Source of the DNA: Burkholderia sp. BCC0506
GTDB taxonomy: Bacteria; Pseudomonadota; Gammaproteobacteria; Burkholderiales; Burkholderiaceae
Direction of reading: 5' to 3'
DNA length: 64,000 nt
Assembly (NCBI RefSeq): GCF_902833145.1
Contig: NZ_CADFEN010000001.1
Location: 311,994 to 375,993, forward strand
Position 1 is the stretch's first letter, and each line of letters begins with the position of its first letter. Below the pieces are notes generated by a model that searched no databases, had not been told where the DNA came from, and was given only the letters and a program-made list of their open reading frames with translations. The translations under genes were made by a program, and so were the position numbers. This document shows positions 50,945-59,900 of this stretch, one piece after another.

Positions 50945-51922
50945 ATGAATGCGATCTTTTACGGTTTCGTGATTCTCACCTTCGTCGCGGTCGTGCTGTC
51001 GATCGAAGGTATCTACCAATGGTGGAACGCGCGGCACGGCGCCGCCGCGCGCCGGATCGAATCGCGCATTCGCGCGATGTCGGCCGGCGGCAACGTGCAG
51101 CAGGAGCGATTGTCGATCCTGAAGAAGCGCATGCTCGACGAGTCGAAACCGTTCGACCGGCTGCTGCTGCGCGTGCCGCGCGTGCATGCGCTCGACCTCG
51201 TGATCCAGCAGTCGGGCCTCGACTGGACGCTGCCGAAGCTGATCACGCTCGGCGCGACGTTCGCGGCGCTCACGTGGTGCGCGGCAAGTTTCGCCAGCTT
51301 GCCGCAACTCGCCGCGGTGCCGCTCGCGTTGTTCGCCGGCTGGATGCCGATGCTGTACGTGCTGCGCTGCCGCGCGCGGCGCATGCGCAAGCTGGAGCGG
51401 CAATTGCCGGACATCTGCGACATGATCGCGCGCGCGCTGCGCTCCGGGCATTCGTTCACGAGCACGCTCGGGATGGTCGGCGACGAGTTTTCCGAGCCGA
51501 TGGGCGGCGAATTCCGCGTGACGTTCGACGAGGTCAACTACGGCGTGTCGCTGCACGACGCGCTGATGAACCTCGCGACGCGCGTGCCGGTGCAGGATCT
51601 GCGCTACTTCGTGATCGCGGTGCTGATCCAGCGCGAGACGGGCGGCAACCTGGCCGAACTGCTCGAGAGCATCGCGGGGCTGATCCGCGAGCGCTTCAAG
51701 CTGTTCGACAAGGTGCGCGTGCTGTCGGCGGAAGGGCGGATGTCGGCGTGGATCCTCGGGCTGTTGCCGTTCGGCACTGCCGCGGTGATGGCGCTGCTGA
51801 ACCGCGAATTCCTGTCGGTGCTCTGGGAGGATCCGGCCGGGATCCGGATGGTCGGCACGATGCTGGTGTCGATGCTGTTCGGTCTTCTCTGGATCCGCCG
51901 TATCGTCCGCATCCGCGTCTGA
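50945..51922 (+). CDS. tadB: Tad inner-membrane protein TadB
   Basis: A 325-aa T2SSF-domain platform protein. It has an N-terminal membrane helix, then two helices around 95-140, then the cytoplasmic T2SSF domain (ERQLPDICDMIARALRSGHS, FAVLIQRETGGNLAELLE-like segment in VIAVLIQRETGGNL), and final helices. ATG 50945 has GGGGAGG upstream. With TadC it forms the inner-membrane platform under the TadA hexamer. Confidence 0.93.
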   Translation: MNAIFYGFVILTFVAVVLSIEGIYQWWNARHGAAARRIESRIRAMSAGGNVQQERLSILKKRMLDESKPFDRLLLRVPRVHALDLVIQQSGLDWTLPKLITLGATFAALTWCAASFASLPQLAAVPLALFAGWMPMLYVLRCRARRMRKLERQLPDICDMIARALRSGHSFTSTLGMVGDEFSEPMGGEFRVTFDEVNYGVSLHDALMNLATRVPVQDLRYFVIAVLIQRETGGNLAELLESIAGLIRERFKLFDKVRVLSAEGRMSAWILGLLPFGTAAVMALLNREFLSVLWEDPAGIRMVGTMLVSMLFGLLWIRRIVRIRV

Positions 51923-51956
51923 CGCGAGCCGAATAACGAACCGTTGCGAGGCTGTC

Positions 51957-52931
51957 ATGCAAAACCTGAGCGTGGTCCAGGCCGTGATGCTGGGCGGCTT
52001 GTTCATCTTCGTGGCCGGCGGCGTGCTCGTCGCGATGCTGCTGTTCGCGCCGCGCAGCATCCAGCGCCGGATCCAGCAGGCCGGCGGGGCCGGGGCGGGC
52101 ACCGTCGCCGGCCCGGGCGACGGCGGCGACACGGCGTCGCGCTGGGTCGCGAAGCTGGTCGAGCTGTCCACCCCGATCTCGAAGCTGTCGGTGCCGAAGG
52201 AGGGCTGGGAGAATTCGCCGCTGCGCATCCGGCTGATGAATGCCGGCTGGCGCAACCAGAGCGCGGCCGCGCTGTATTTCACCGCGAAGACGATGCTCGC
52301 GCTCGGCCTGCCGTGCGCGGCGCTGCTGTCGCTGATCACCACGTCGCTCGGCGACGAGCGCGCGGTGCTGTCGCTGATCCTCGTGGCGCTCGCCGGCATC
52401 GGCTACTACATCCCGAACGTCGTGATGTCGCAGCGGATCAAGGTGCGCCAGCGCAAGATCTTCGAGGATTTCCCGGATGCGCTCGACCTGCTGACGGTAT
52501 GCGTCGAAGCGGGGCTCGGGCTCGATGCGGCGTTGATGAAGGTGAGCGAGGAGCTGCGGTTTCGCAGCGAGGTGGTCGCGAGCGAACTCGACCTGCTGCT
52601 GCTCGAGATGCGCTCCGGCTTCACGAAGGAGGCGGCGCTGCGCAACCTCGCGCTGCGCACCGGCGTGGAGGACATCGAATCGTTCTGCGCGATGCTGATC
52701 CAGGCCGACCGGTTCGGGACGAGCATCGGCGAATCGCTGCGCGTGCTGTCGGACATGTTGCGCACGCGGCGCCGGATGCGCGCGGAGGAACGCGCGGCGA
52801 AGATCGCGCTGAAGCTGCTGTTTCCGCTGATCTTCTGCATCTTTCCCGCGCTGATGATGGTGCTGCTCGGCCCGGCGATGATTCACGTCTATCGCGTGCT
52901 GTTGCCGACCTTCGTCGGCATCGCGCAGTGA
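51957..52931 (+). CDS. tadC: Tad inner-membrane protein TadC
   Basis: A 324-aa second platform protein with the same layout as TadB: an N-terminal helix (GGLFIFVAGGVLVAMLLF), a central helix pair, the T2SSF domain (IFEDFPDALDLLTVCVEAGL, MLIQADRFGTSIGESLRVLS), and a C-terminal helix (LIFCIFPALMMVLLGPAMI). It is the last gene of the Tad operon. The TPR protein TadD usually follows here but is absent. Confidence 0.93.
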   Translation: MQNLSVVQAVMLGGLFIFVAGGVLVAMLLFAPRSIQRRIQQAGGAGAGTVAGPGDGGDTASRWVAKLVELSTPISKLSVPKEGWENSPLRIRLMNAGWRNQSAAALYFTAKTMLALGLPCAALLSLITTSLGDERAVLSLILVALAGIGYYIPNVVMSQRIKVRQRKIFEDFPDALDLLTVCVEAGLGLDAALMKVSEELRFRSEVVASELDLLLLEMRSGFTKEAALRNLALRTGVEDIESFCAMLIQADRFGTSIGESLRVLSDMLRTRRRMRAEERAAKIALKLLFPLIFCIFPALMMVLLGPAMIHVYRVLLPTFVGIAQ

Positions 52932-53165
52932 GCGGTGCGCGGGTGCGGCTTCGGGCGCATCGATCAACGCTATACGTGCCGGTTTCAACGCGATTCGGCG
53001 GCCGGCACGGCAACAGGCTTCATGGAGGCTCCCTCCCCAGGCGGCGCCGCGAGACAGGTCGACCATAGCGGCGTCAACGCATCCTGGACCCATGGTCGGC
53101 CATGGAACAAGCCGTAGTCCACCGCCTTCACGGCTGCCCCCTACTGCTAACGACTTGAAGCGGCG

Positions 53166-53190
53166 GCGCCCGGCACGGTGTACCGGGCGC
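53166..53190 (-). terminator. Hairpin between the Tad and molybdoenzyme operons
   Basis: A perfect 8-bp stem, GCGCCCGG/CCGGGCGC, with a 9-base loop, 18 bp beyond the molybdoenzyme stop and about 235 bp after tadC. The operons converge here, so it may terminate the minus-strand transcript; no long T-run is present. Confidence 0.45.
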
Positions 53191-53207
53191 GGACGCTTGC
53201 CGGGCGT

Positions 53208-55703
53208 CTAGGTCACCGTTCCCTTCTTCAGCTCCTCGATACACGGAATTCCGGCGCGCCGTTTCGGCCGCAGGAATTTCGGCACCGACGGCGCCTGGCC
53301 GACGCCCGCATGGCTTTGATCGGCCTTCGGCTTCACCGCGGCCCGCTTGACCTTGTGCGGAATCCGGCAGCCGCCGGCCGGCAGGTCGCCGTACGGTTCC
53401 TCGTCGGCGGCCGCCGCGGGGGCCGCCGGCACCGCGGGGGCGGTCGATGCGACCAGCATCGGCGCGAACGGCAACGCACGCATCCGCTCGCCGGTCAGCA
53501 CGAACGCACCGTTGGCCACGGCCGGCGCGATCGGCGGCACGCCGGCGTCGCTCAACCCGGTCGGCTGGGCGTCCGACGGAACGAAGAACACATCCACCGG
53601 CGGCGCTTCCTGCATGCGGATGGGCGAATAGTCGGCGAAACCGGCGTTGCGGACCGCGCCATGGTCGACGTCGATCGCGAAGCCCGGCTTCGTCATCCCG
53701 AGGCCGAACAGCGCACCGCCCTGGATCTGCGCTTCCGCGCCGGTCGGGTTGACGATGCGGCCCGCATACACGCCGGCCGTCACGCGGTGCACACGCGGCT
53801 GCTGCGCTTCGATCGACACGTCCGTCACGTACGCGACGACCGAGCCGGCCGTTTCGTGCATCGCGACGCCCCATGCATGACCGGCCGGCAGCGTGCGCGT
53901 GCCGTAGCCGGACTTGTCGACGGCCAGCGCGAGCGCCTGCCGATGGGGCGCGTGCTCGGGGCCGGTCAGCCGCGCCATCCGATAGGCGACCGGGTCCTGG
54001 CGCGCCGCGTGCGCGAGCTCGTCGACCAGCGTTTCCATCACGAACGCCGTATGCGTGTTGCCGCCCGAGCGCCACGTCTGGACCGGCACGTCGACGTCGG
54101 TCTGATGAACCGATACCTGCATCGGGAAGCCGTACGGGCTGTTCGCGACGCCGTCGGTCAGGCTGGGATCGGTGCCGCGTCTGAGCATCGCCGTGCGCTC
54201 GAGCGGCGAGCCCTTCAGCACCGACTGGCCGACGACGACGTGCTGCCAGTCCCGCACGGCGCCGCTGCCGTCGACACCGATGTCGACGCGATGCAGCACC
54301 ATCGGGCGGTAATAGCCACCGCGCAGATCGTCCTCGCGCGTCCAGATCGTCTTGACCGGGCCGAGATGGCCGGCCGCGAGGTACGCGGCGGACACGCGGG
54401 CGGCTTCGACCACGTAGTCCGACGTGGGCGTCGAGCGCCGGCCGTAGTCGCCGCCCGTCATCATCGTGAAGATCTGGACTTTCTCCGGCGCGACGCCGAG
54501 CGCCTTCGCGACGGCCGCGCGGTCGGTGGTCTGCAGCGACGAGCCGCCCCAGATCTTGATCCCGCACGCGCAGCTCGCCGGCCCGACGTCGACCGTGCAG
54601 CTGAGCGGTTCCATCGCCGCGTGCGCGAGATACGGAAATTCGTAATCCTTCTGGATTCGCGTCGCCGCCGGCGGCGCGCTGCCGGCGTCGGCCGTGCGCA
54701 CCACGGTCCCCGGCGTGCCGGCGAGCTGCTTGTACGCCTGCATCTGTTCGGCGGACGTGACGGTCGAGCCGGCGTCCTTCCACGTGACCTTCAGCGCATC
54801 GCGGCCGAGCTTGGCCGGCCAGTAGCCGTTCGCGATCACGGCGACGCCGGTGCCGCCGCGATCGGTCGGGATCTCGACGACCTCGACCACGCCCTTGACG
54901 GCCCGGGCCGCCGCCGCGTCGTAGCTCGCGACCTTGCCGCCGAAACGCGGCGGACGCGCGACCACGGCCACCATCGTGTCCGGCAGACGCCAGTCCATCC
55001 CGTACTTGAGCGTGCCGTCGAGTACCGCGCGCGAATCGACGCGCGGGGTCGGCTTGCCGATCAGGCGGAACTGGTCGGGCGACTTCAGCGGCACGTGTTG
55101 CGGCACCGGCATCGCCATCGCGTCCGGTGCGAGCTCGCCGTAGGTCGCGCGGTAGTTGCCGGACGTCACGACGCCATTCGCCGTGCGGCAGGTGGCCGGA
55201 TCGACGTTCCAGCGCCGCGCGGCGGCGGCGACCAGCATCGCGCGGGCGGAGGCGCCGAGTTCGCGGTATTGCATGAACGAGTGATTGATCGACGTCGAGC
55301 CGGCCGTCATCTGGATGCCCGTCACCGGATCCTTGTACGGCTCGCCGGCCGGCGCGAGCACGGTGCGCACGTTGCGCCAGTCAGCATCGAGTTCGTCGGC
55401 CAGCGCCATCGGCAGCGCGGTGCTGACGCCCTGGCCGGACTCGGTGCGGTTGACGGCCACGGTCACGGTGTTGTCCGGCGCGATGATAAGGAATGCTTGC
55501 GGCGGCGAAGCCGGCGAGGTCTTGCCCGCCTGCGCCGCGGCGCGCGTCGGCGCGATGCCGAGCGCGAGGCAGCCGCCTGCCGCGATCGTGAGCTTCAGGA
55601 AGCCGCGCCGGCCGAGCGTCGGAGAACCTGTTCCGGCGAACGGAGAAGCGTCGGAGTGAGGGGCGTCGGCGCTTGCCGGGCGCCCGAAAGTGCGGATACG
55701 CAT
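53208..55703 (-). CDS. Molybdenum hydroxylase large subunit (IorB/aldehyde oxidase-like), Tat-exported
   Basis: An 831-aa molybdopterin-binding subunit of the xanthine dehydrogenase family, isoquinoline 1-oxidoreductase beta-type. It starts with a twin-arginine signal (GRRGFLKLTIAAGG, arginines at 32-33). Molybdopterin-domain segments include VAVNRTESGQGVSTALPMAL and WGGSSLQTTDRAAVAKALGV, and VWRSGG-like RSGGNTHTAFVMETLVDELA. I prefer ATG 55703 over GTG 55709 because GGGAGA has proper spacing only for the former. It oxidises an aldehyde or N-heterocycle in the periplasm using the 2Fe-2S subunit; no cytochrome subunit is seen nearby. Confidence 0.88.
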   Translation of the reverse strand: MRIRTFGRPASADAPHSDASPFAGTGSPTLGRRGFLKLTIAAGGCLALGIAPTRAAAQAGKTSPASPPQAFLIIAPDNTVTVAVNRTESGQGVSTALPMALADELDADWRNVRTVLAPAGEPYKDPVTGIQMTAGSTSINHSFMQYRELGASARAMLVAAAARRWNVDPATCRTANGVVTSGNYRATYGELAPDAMAMPVPQHVPLKSPDQFRLIGKPTPRVDSRAVLDGTLKYGMDWRLPDTMVAVVARPPRFGGKVASYDAAAARAVKGVVEVVEIPTDRGGTGVAVIANGYWPAKLGRDALKVTWKDAGSTVTSAEQMQAYKQLAGTPGTVVRTADAGSAPPAATRIQKDYEFPYLAHAAMEPLSCTVDVGPASCACGIKIWGGSSLQTTDRAAVAKALGVAPEKVQIFTMMTGGDYGRRSTPTSDYVVEAARVSAAYLAAGHLGPVKTIWTREDDLRGGYYRPMVLHRVDIGVDGSGAVRDWQHVVVGQSVLKGSPLERTAMLRRGTDPSLTDGVANSPYGFPMQVSVHQTDVDVPVQTWRSGGNTHTAFVMETLVDELAHAARQDPVAYRMARLTGPEHAPHRQALALAVDKSGYGTRTLPAGHAWGVAMHETAGSVVAYVTDVSIEAQQPRVHRVTAGVYAGRIVNPTGAEAQIQGGALFGLGMTKPGFAIDVDHGAVRNAGFADYSPIRMQEAPPVDVFFVPSDAQPTGLSDAGVPPIAPAVANGAFVLTGERMRALPFAPMLVASTAPAVPAAPAAAADEEPYGDLPAGGCRIPHKVKRAAVKPKADQSHAGVGQAPSVPKFLRPKRRAGIPCIEELKKGTVT

Positions 55704-55724
55704 GGTCACAGTCTCCCGGCAGGC

Positions 55725-56183
55725 TCAGGCCAGCGTGCTGGCCGCATCGTGAATCGCGGCGCGGATGCGCTGGTAGGTCGCGCAACGGCACAGGTTGCCG
55801 GCCATCGCGCGGTCGATGTCGGCGTCGGTCGGCGCCTTGTTGCCGCGCAGCAATCCGGCCGCGCTCATCATCTGGCCGCTCTGGCAGTAGCCGCATTGCG
55901 CGACGTCGTGCCGGACCCACGCGTCGAGGACGGCCTTGCCGACCGCATCGTCCGCGAGATGTTCGGACGTCGTGATGCGCGCGCTTCCGACCGCCGACAG
56001 CGCCAGCGTGCAGCTTCGGGCCGGCCGGCCGTCGACATGCACGGTGCAGGCGCCGCAGTCGCCGGTGCCGCACCCGAACTTGGTGCCGGTCAGCCCGAGG
56101 TTGTCGCGCAGCACCCAGAGCACCGGCGTCGACGGATCGGCATCGACCTCCGCCGCCCGGTTGTTGATGTTCAACGTCACCAT
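55725..56183 (-). CDS. 2Fe-2S subunit of molybdenum hydroxylase (IorA-like)
   Basis: A 152-aa electron-transfer subunit with two clusters: the plant-ferredoxin type GCGTGDCGACTVHV with Cys38, 43, 46 and Cys58, and the helical second cluster with Cys97, Cys100 and Cys132, Cys134 (CGYCQSGQ and LCRC). It has no signal peptide, so it would travel to the periplasm with the large subunit by Tat hitch-hiking. It is the first gene of the pair, 21 bp before the large subunit. Confidence 0.93.
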   Translation of the reverse strand: MVTLNINNRAAEVDADPSTPVLWVLRDNLGLTGTKFGCGTGDCGACTVHVDGRPARSCTLALSAVGSARITTSEHLADDAVGKAVLDAWVRHDVAQCGYCQSGQMMSAAGLLRGNKAPTDADIDRAMAGNLCRCATYQRIRAAIHDAASTLA

Positions 56184-56922
56184 CGTGAAGTTCTCCCTTG
56201 GACACCTCGTTATCGTCCGCGAACCGGAAAGGCAATGCGGCGGATCTGAACCAATTAAAGCAGATCCGCTAAAAAGTCGGCATCTCGGAATTTGATTTTT
56301 TTGCCTTTATTAACAGTTGGCGAGATTTATTTAAAGAGAATCGTTTTCATCTCGGCTGATGAATAAGTTAATGCGAATGAAAGAGTATTGAGTTTTGCCA
56401 AAAAAATATCCCGCCGATGGGAAACGTTTGCGAGTTGGACCTATATTTGACTCGCGTTCGCACCTGGAAACATGCGGATTGGACGGCAGGCACTGATGAA
56501 TCGATAAGCGGGGCAAGGGAGGCCGGGGTATCCGGCGAGACTGGACCGGCGTTTGATTGTCGGGCGGAAGGCCCCGTAAATACAGGGTTTCTACGTAGAG
56601 GTGCTGTTGGTCTGGACCGGCAAACGTGCGATGAATCGCGGTCGCCGGAGCAGCGCTTCCGGTTTTGCGAAAACAACCATTTATAAAGAGTGGAAAATTT
56701 ACCGGGTGAAGAAGGGGGTATAAAAGTAAAATATGCCGATTCAATAATTCTCGTCGATTGATTCCTGTTTGTTTTTAATCCGGCCATCCGCTTCGGACTG
56801 GTGGCGGGGCGGTGTTTTTTTCAAAAGAACATCGAATTACGTATTCCGGTATTTGCCTCCGGCATTTTGAATGCGTCGAGGAATGCCCGGTGTCGTCGAT
56901 TCTCTTATGGGAAGGTGTGATT
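56184..56922. promoter_or_regulatory. AT-rich divergent region before the autotransporter
   Basis: A 739-bp gap between divergent genes, much of it distinctly AT-rich relative to the rest of the window. It contains a 9-bp inverted repeat, GCGGATCTG-N12-CAGATCCGC, at 56240-56269, close upstream of the molybdoenzyme operon, and a T-run at 56814-56821. No supportable gene is present. Low GC in a surface-protein leader suggests H-NS/xenogeneic-silencer-type control (inference). Confidence 0.5.
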
Positions 56923-59900
56923 ATGCGTATGCGCATGGGTTCCAACAAAAAGCGCGCGGAAGCACGTCCGAAATTCCTCGTTCCGACCGGCATGCTGGTC
57001 GCGCTGGTCGGCGCGGGGGTCATTCCCGCCGACGCACTGGCCGCCTGCACCGGGACGCCCACCGTCACCTGTACCGGCGCCACCAACAACTATTCGAACG
57101 GCACGAACGGTCTCGACGTCACGGTCGCGCCGGGCGCGACGGTTTCCGTGGCGCCGCTGTTCGGCGGTACCTCGATGTCGCTGACGGGCAGCGGCGTCAC
57201 GTTGACCAACTACGGGACGATCGATCCCGCGCTGGGCGCACTGAGCGCGTATGCGAGCGGCGCGGTCGTCGGCAACGTCGCATCCGCGAGCACCGTCAAC
57301 GTCACGAACGCGAGCACCGGCGTGATGAAGGGTGCGACGAGCCTGCTGCTGGGCAACGGGCCCGCACTGACCGTATACAACGGCACGGGCGGCACGACCA
57401 ACATCACGAATGCCGGCACGATCGGCTCGACCGGCGTGCTCGGCTCCAGCGCCGGCCCGACCACGCAGGTGGTCACGACGGCGGGCGGCGCCCAGGTCAA
57501 TTTCGACAACGCGAGCGGCGGCACGATCAACGGCTCCGTGACGCTCGCGCCGAGCGGGCTGGTGGGGACCGGCAACACGTTTACCAACGCCGGCACCGTC
57601 ACGGGCAGCGTGTCGCTCGGCGCGGCGCTTGGCACGGCGAACACGTTCAACGCGATGACGGGGTCGTCGGTCGGGCTCGGCGTCGATGCGGGCCTCGGTG
57701 GCAACAACACGCTCAACCTGCAACTGAACACGGCCGCCGGCGGCGCGACGAACGGCGCCATCGCGATCGATACGTTCGGCAATTTCAACAATCTCGCCGT
57801 GCAGGGCGGCACGTGGGACATCACCGGCGCATCAACCGCGACGAACGCGTCGCTGACCGGCGGCACCGCGATCGTCCACGGCGCCGGTGCGCTCGGCACC
57901 GGCACGATCGTCGCCGGCGGCGGCACGCTCGAGGCCGGCGCGGCCGGCGTGAACCTGCTCAACAACGTGACGCTGAACGGCGGCCTCACGGTGGACGGCG
58001 CGAACGGGCTCGGGTTGTCGGGTGCGATCGGCGGCACCGGTGCGCTCAACGTGAGCGGTACCGGCACGCTGGCGCTGAACGGCGCCAATTCATTCACGGG
58101 TGGAACGAATCTGACGGGCGGCGGCGGGCTCCTCGTCGGCACCGCGACGGCGCTCGGCGGCGGCGCGCTGAACGTGACGGGCACGGGCGGCACGCTCGGC
58201 ACGAGCGTCGGCGGCACGGTGCTCGGCAACGCGGTGAATATCGACACGGGCGTCACGCTGGGCCTGAACGGTTCGGCCAATCTCGGGCTGGGCGGCGTGA
58301 TCGCCGGCAACGGCGGGCTGGCGCAAACCGGCTCGGGCACCACCACGCTGCTCGGCCTGAACACGTTTACGGGCGGCACGACGCTGAGCGGCGGCGGGCT
58401 CGTCGCCGGCACTGGCACGGCGCTCGGAACCGGCGCGCTGCACGTGAGCGGCACGGGCGGCACACTCGCGACGAGCGTCGACGGCACGCTGCTCGGCAAT
58501 GCGGTGAATCTCGATGCGGGGGCCACGCTCGGCCTGAACGGTGCGGCGGGCCTGAGCCTCGGCGGCACGATCGCGGGTAGCGGTGGCCTCGCGCAAAGCG
58601 GCACGGGCACGACGACGCTGCTCGGCGCGAATACGTTCTCGGGCGGCACGGCACTGAGCGGCGGCGGGCTGATCGCCGGCAATGGCGCGGCGCTCGGCAC
58701 GGGGGCGCTGAACGTGTCCGGCGCGGGCGGTACGCTCGCGACGAACGTCGGCGGCACGGTGCTCGGCAATGCCGTCAACCTGGGCGCGGGCGCCACGCTC
58801 GGCCTGAACGGCGCGGCCGACCTGAGCCTCGGCGGGACGATCGGCGGGAGCGGCAGCCTCGCGCAATCCGGTGCCGGCACGACGACGCTGCTCGGCACGA
58901 ACACGTTCACGGGCGGCACGACGCTCGGCGGCGGCGGGCTCATCGCCGGCAACGGCGCGGCATTGGGCACGGGGGCGCTGAACGTGGTCGGCGCGGGCGG
59001 CTCGCTCGCGACGAACGCGAGCGGCACGGTACTCGGCAATGCGGTGAATCTCGGCGCGGGCGCGACCCTCGGGCTGAACGGCGCGGCCGATCTCGGCCTG
59101 AGCGGCACGATTGCCGGCGCGGGCGGCCTGGCGCTCGGCGGCACCGGCGCCACGACGCTGACCGGCGCGAACACGTTCACCGGCGGCGCGAGCCTGACGG
59201 GCGGCGGCAGCCTGATCGTCGACGGCAGCACGGCGCTCGGCGTGGGCGGCGCGTTGAACGTGAGCGGCCTCGGCGGCTCGCTGAGCGCGGATCTGGCGGC
59301 CGGCGCGGCGCTCGCGAACGGCATCAACCTGAACGGCGCATCGTTGACGCTGAACGGCGCGAACGACCTCGGCCTGAGCGGCGCGATCGGCGGCACCGGC
59401 GGTCTCGTGCTGAGCGGCACGGGCACGACGACGCTGTCGGGCGCGAACACCTTCGGCGGCGGCACGACGCTGAGCGCCGGCACGCTGCTCGCCGGCAGCA
59501 ATACGGCGCTGGGCACCGGCGCGCTGAACGTCGCGGGCGCGGGCGGCGCGCTCGGCGCGAGCGTGAGCGGCACGACATTGGGCAACGCGGTCAACCTCGG
59601 CACGGGCGCGACGCTCGCGTTGACCGGCGCGAACGATCTCGGCCTGAGCGGCACGATCGCCGGTAACGGCGGTCTCGCGCAAATCGGCTCGGGCATCACG
59701 ACGCTCACCGGCGCGAACACGTTCTCGGGCGGCACGACGCTGAGCGGCGGCGGCCTCCTCGCCGGCAACGGCAGCGCACTCGGCACCGGCGCGCTGAACG
59801 TGACGGGCGCGGGCGGCTCGCTCGGTACGACCGTCGGCGGCACGGTGCTCGGCAACGCGATCCAGCTCGGCGCGGGTGCGGCACTGACGGTTGGCGGTGC

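Noticed and set aside
56417-56686. A 90-codon plus-strand frame in the AT-rich leader of the autotransporter
   Set aside because: No ribosome site or conserved pattern; overlapping frames on the other strand are equally open.
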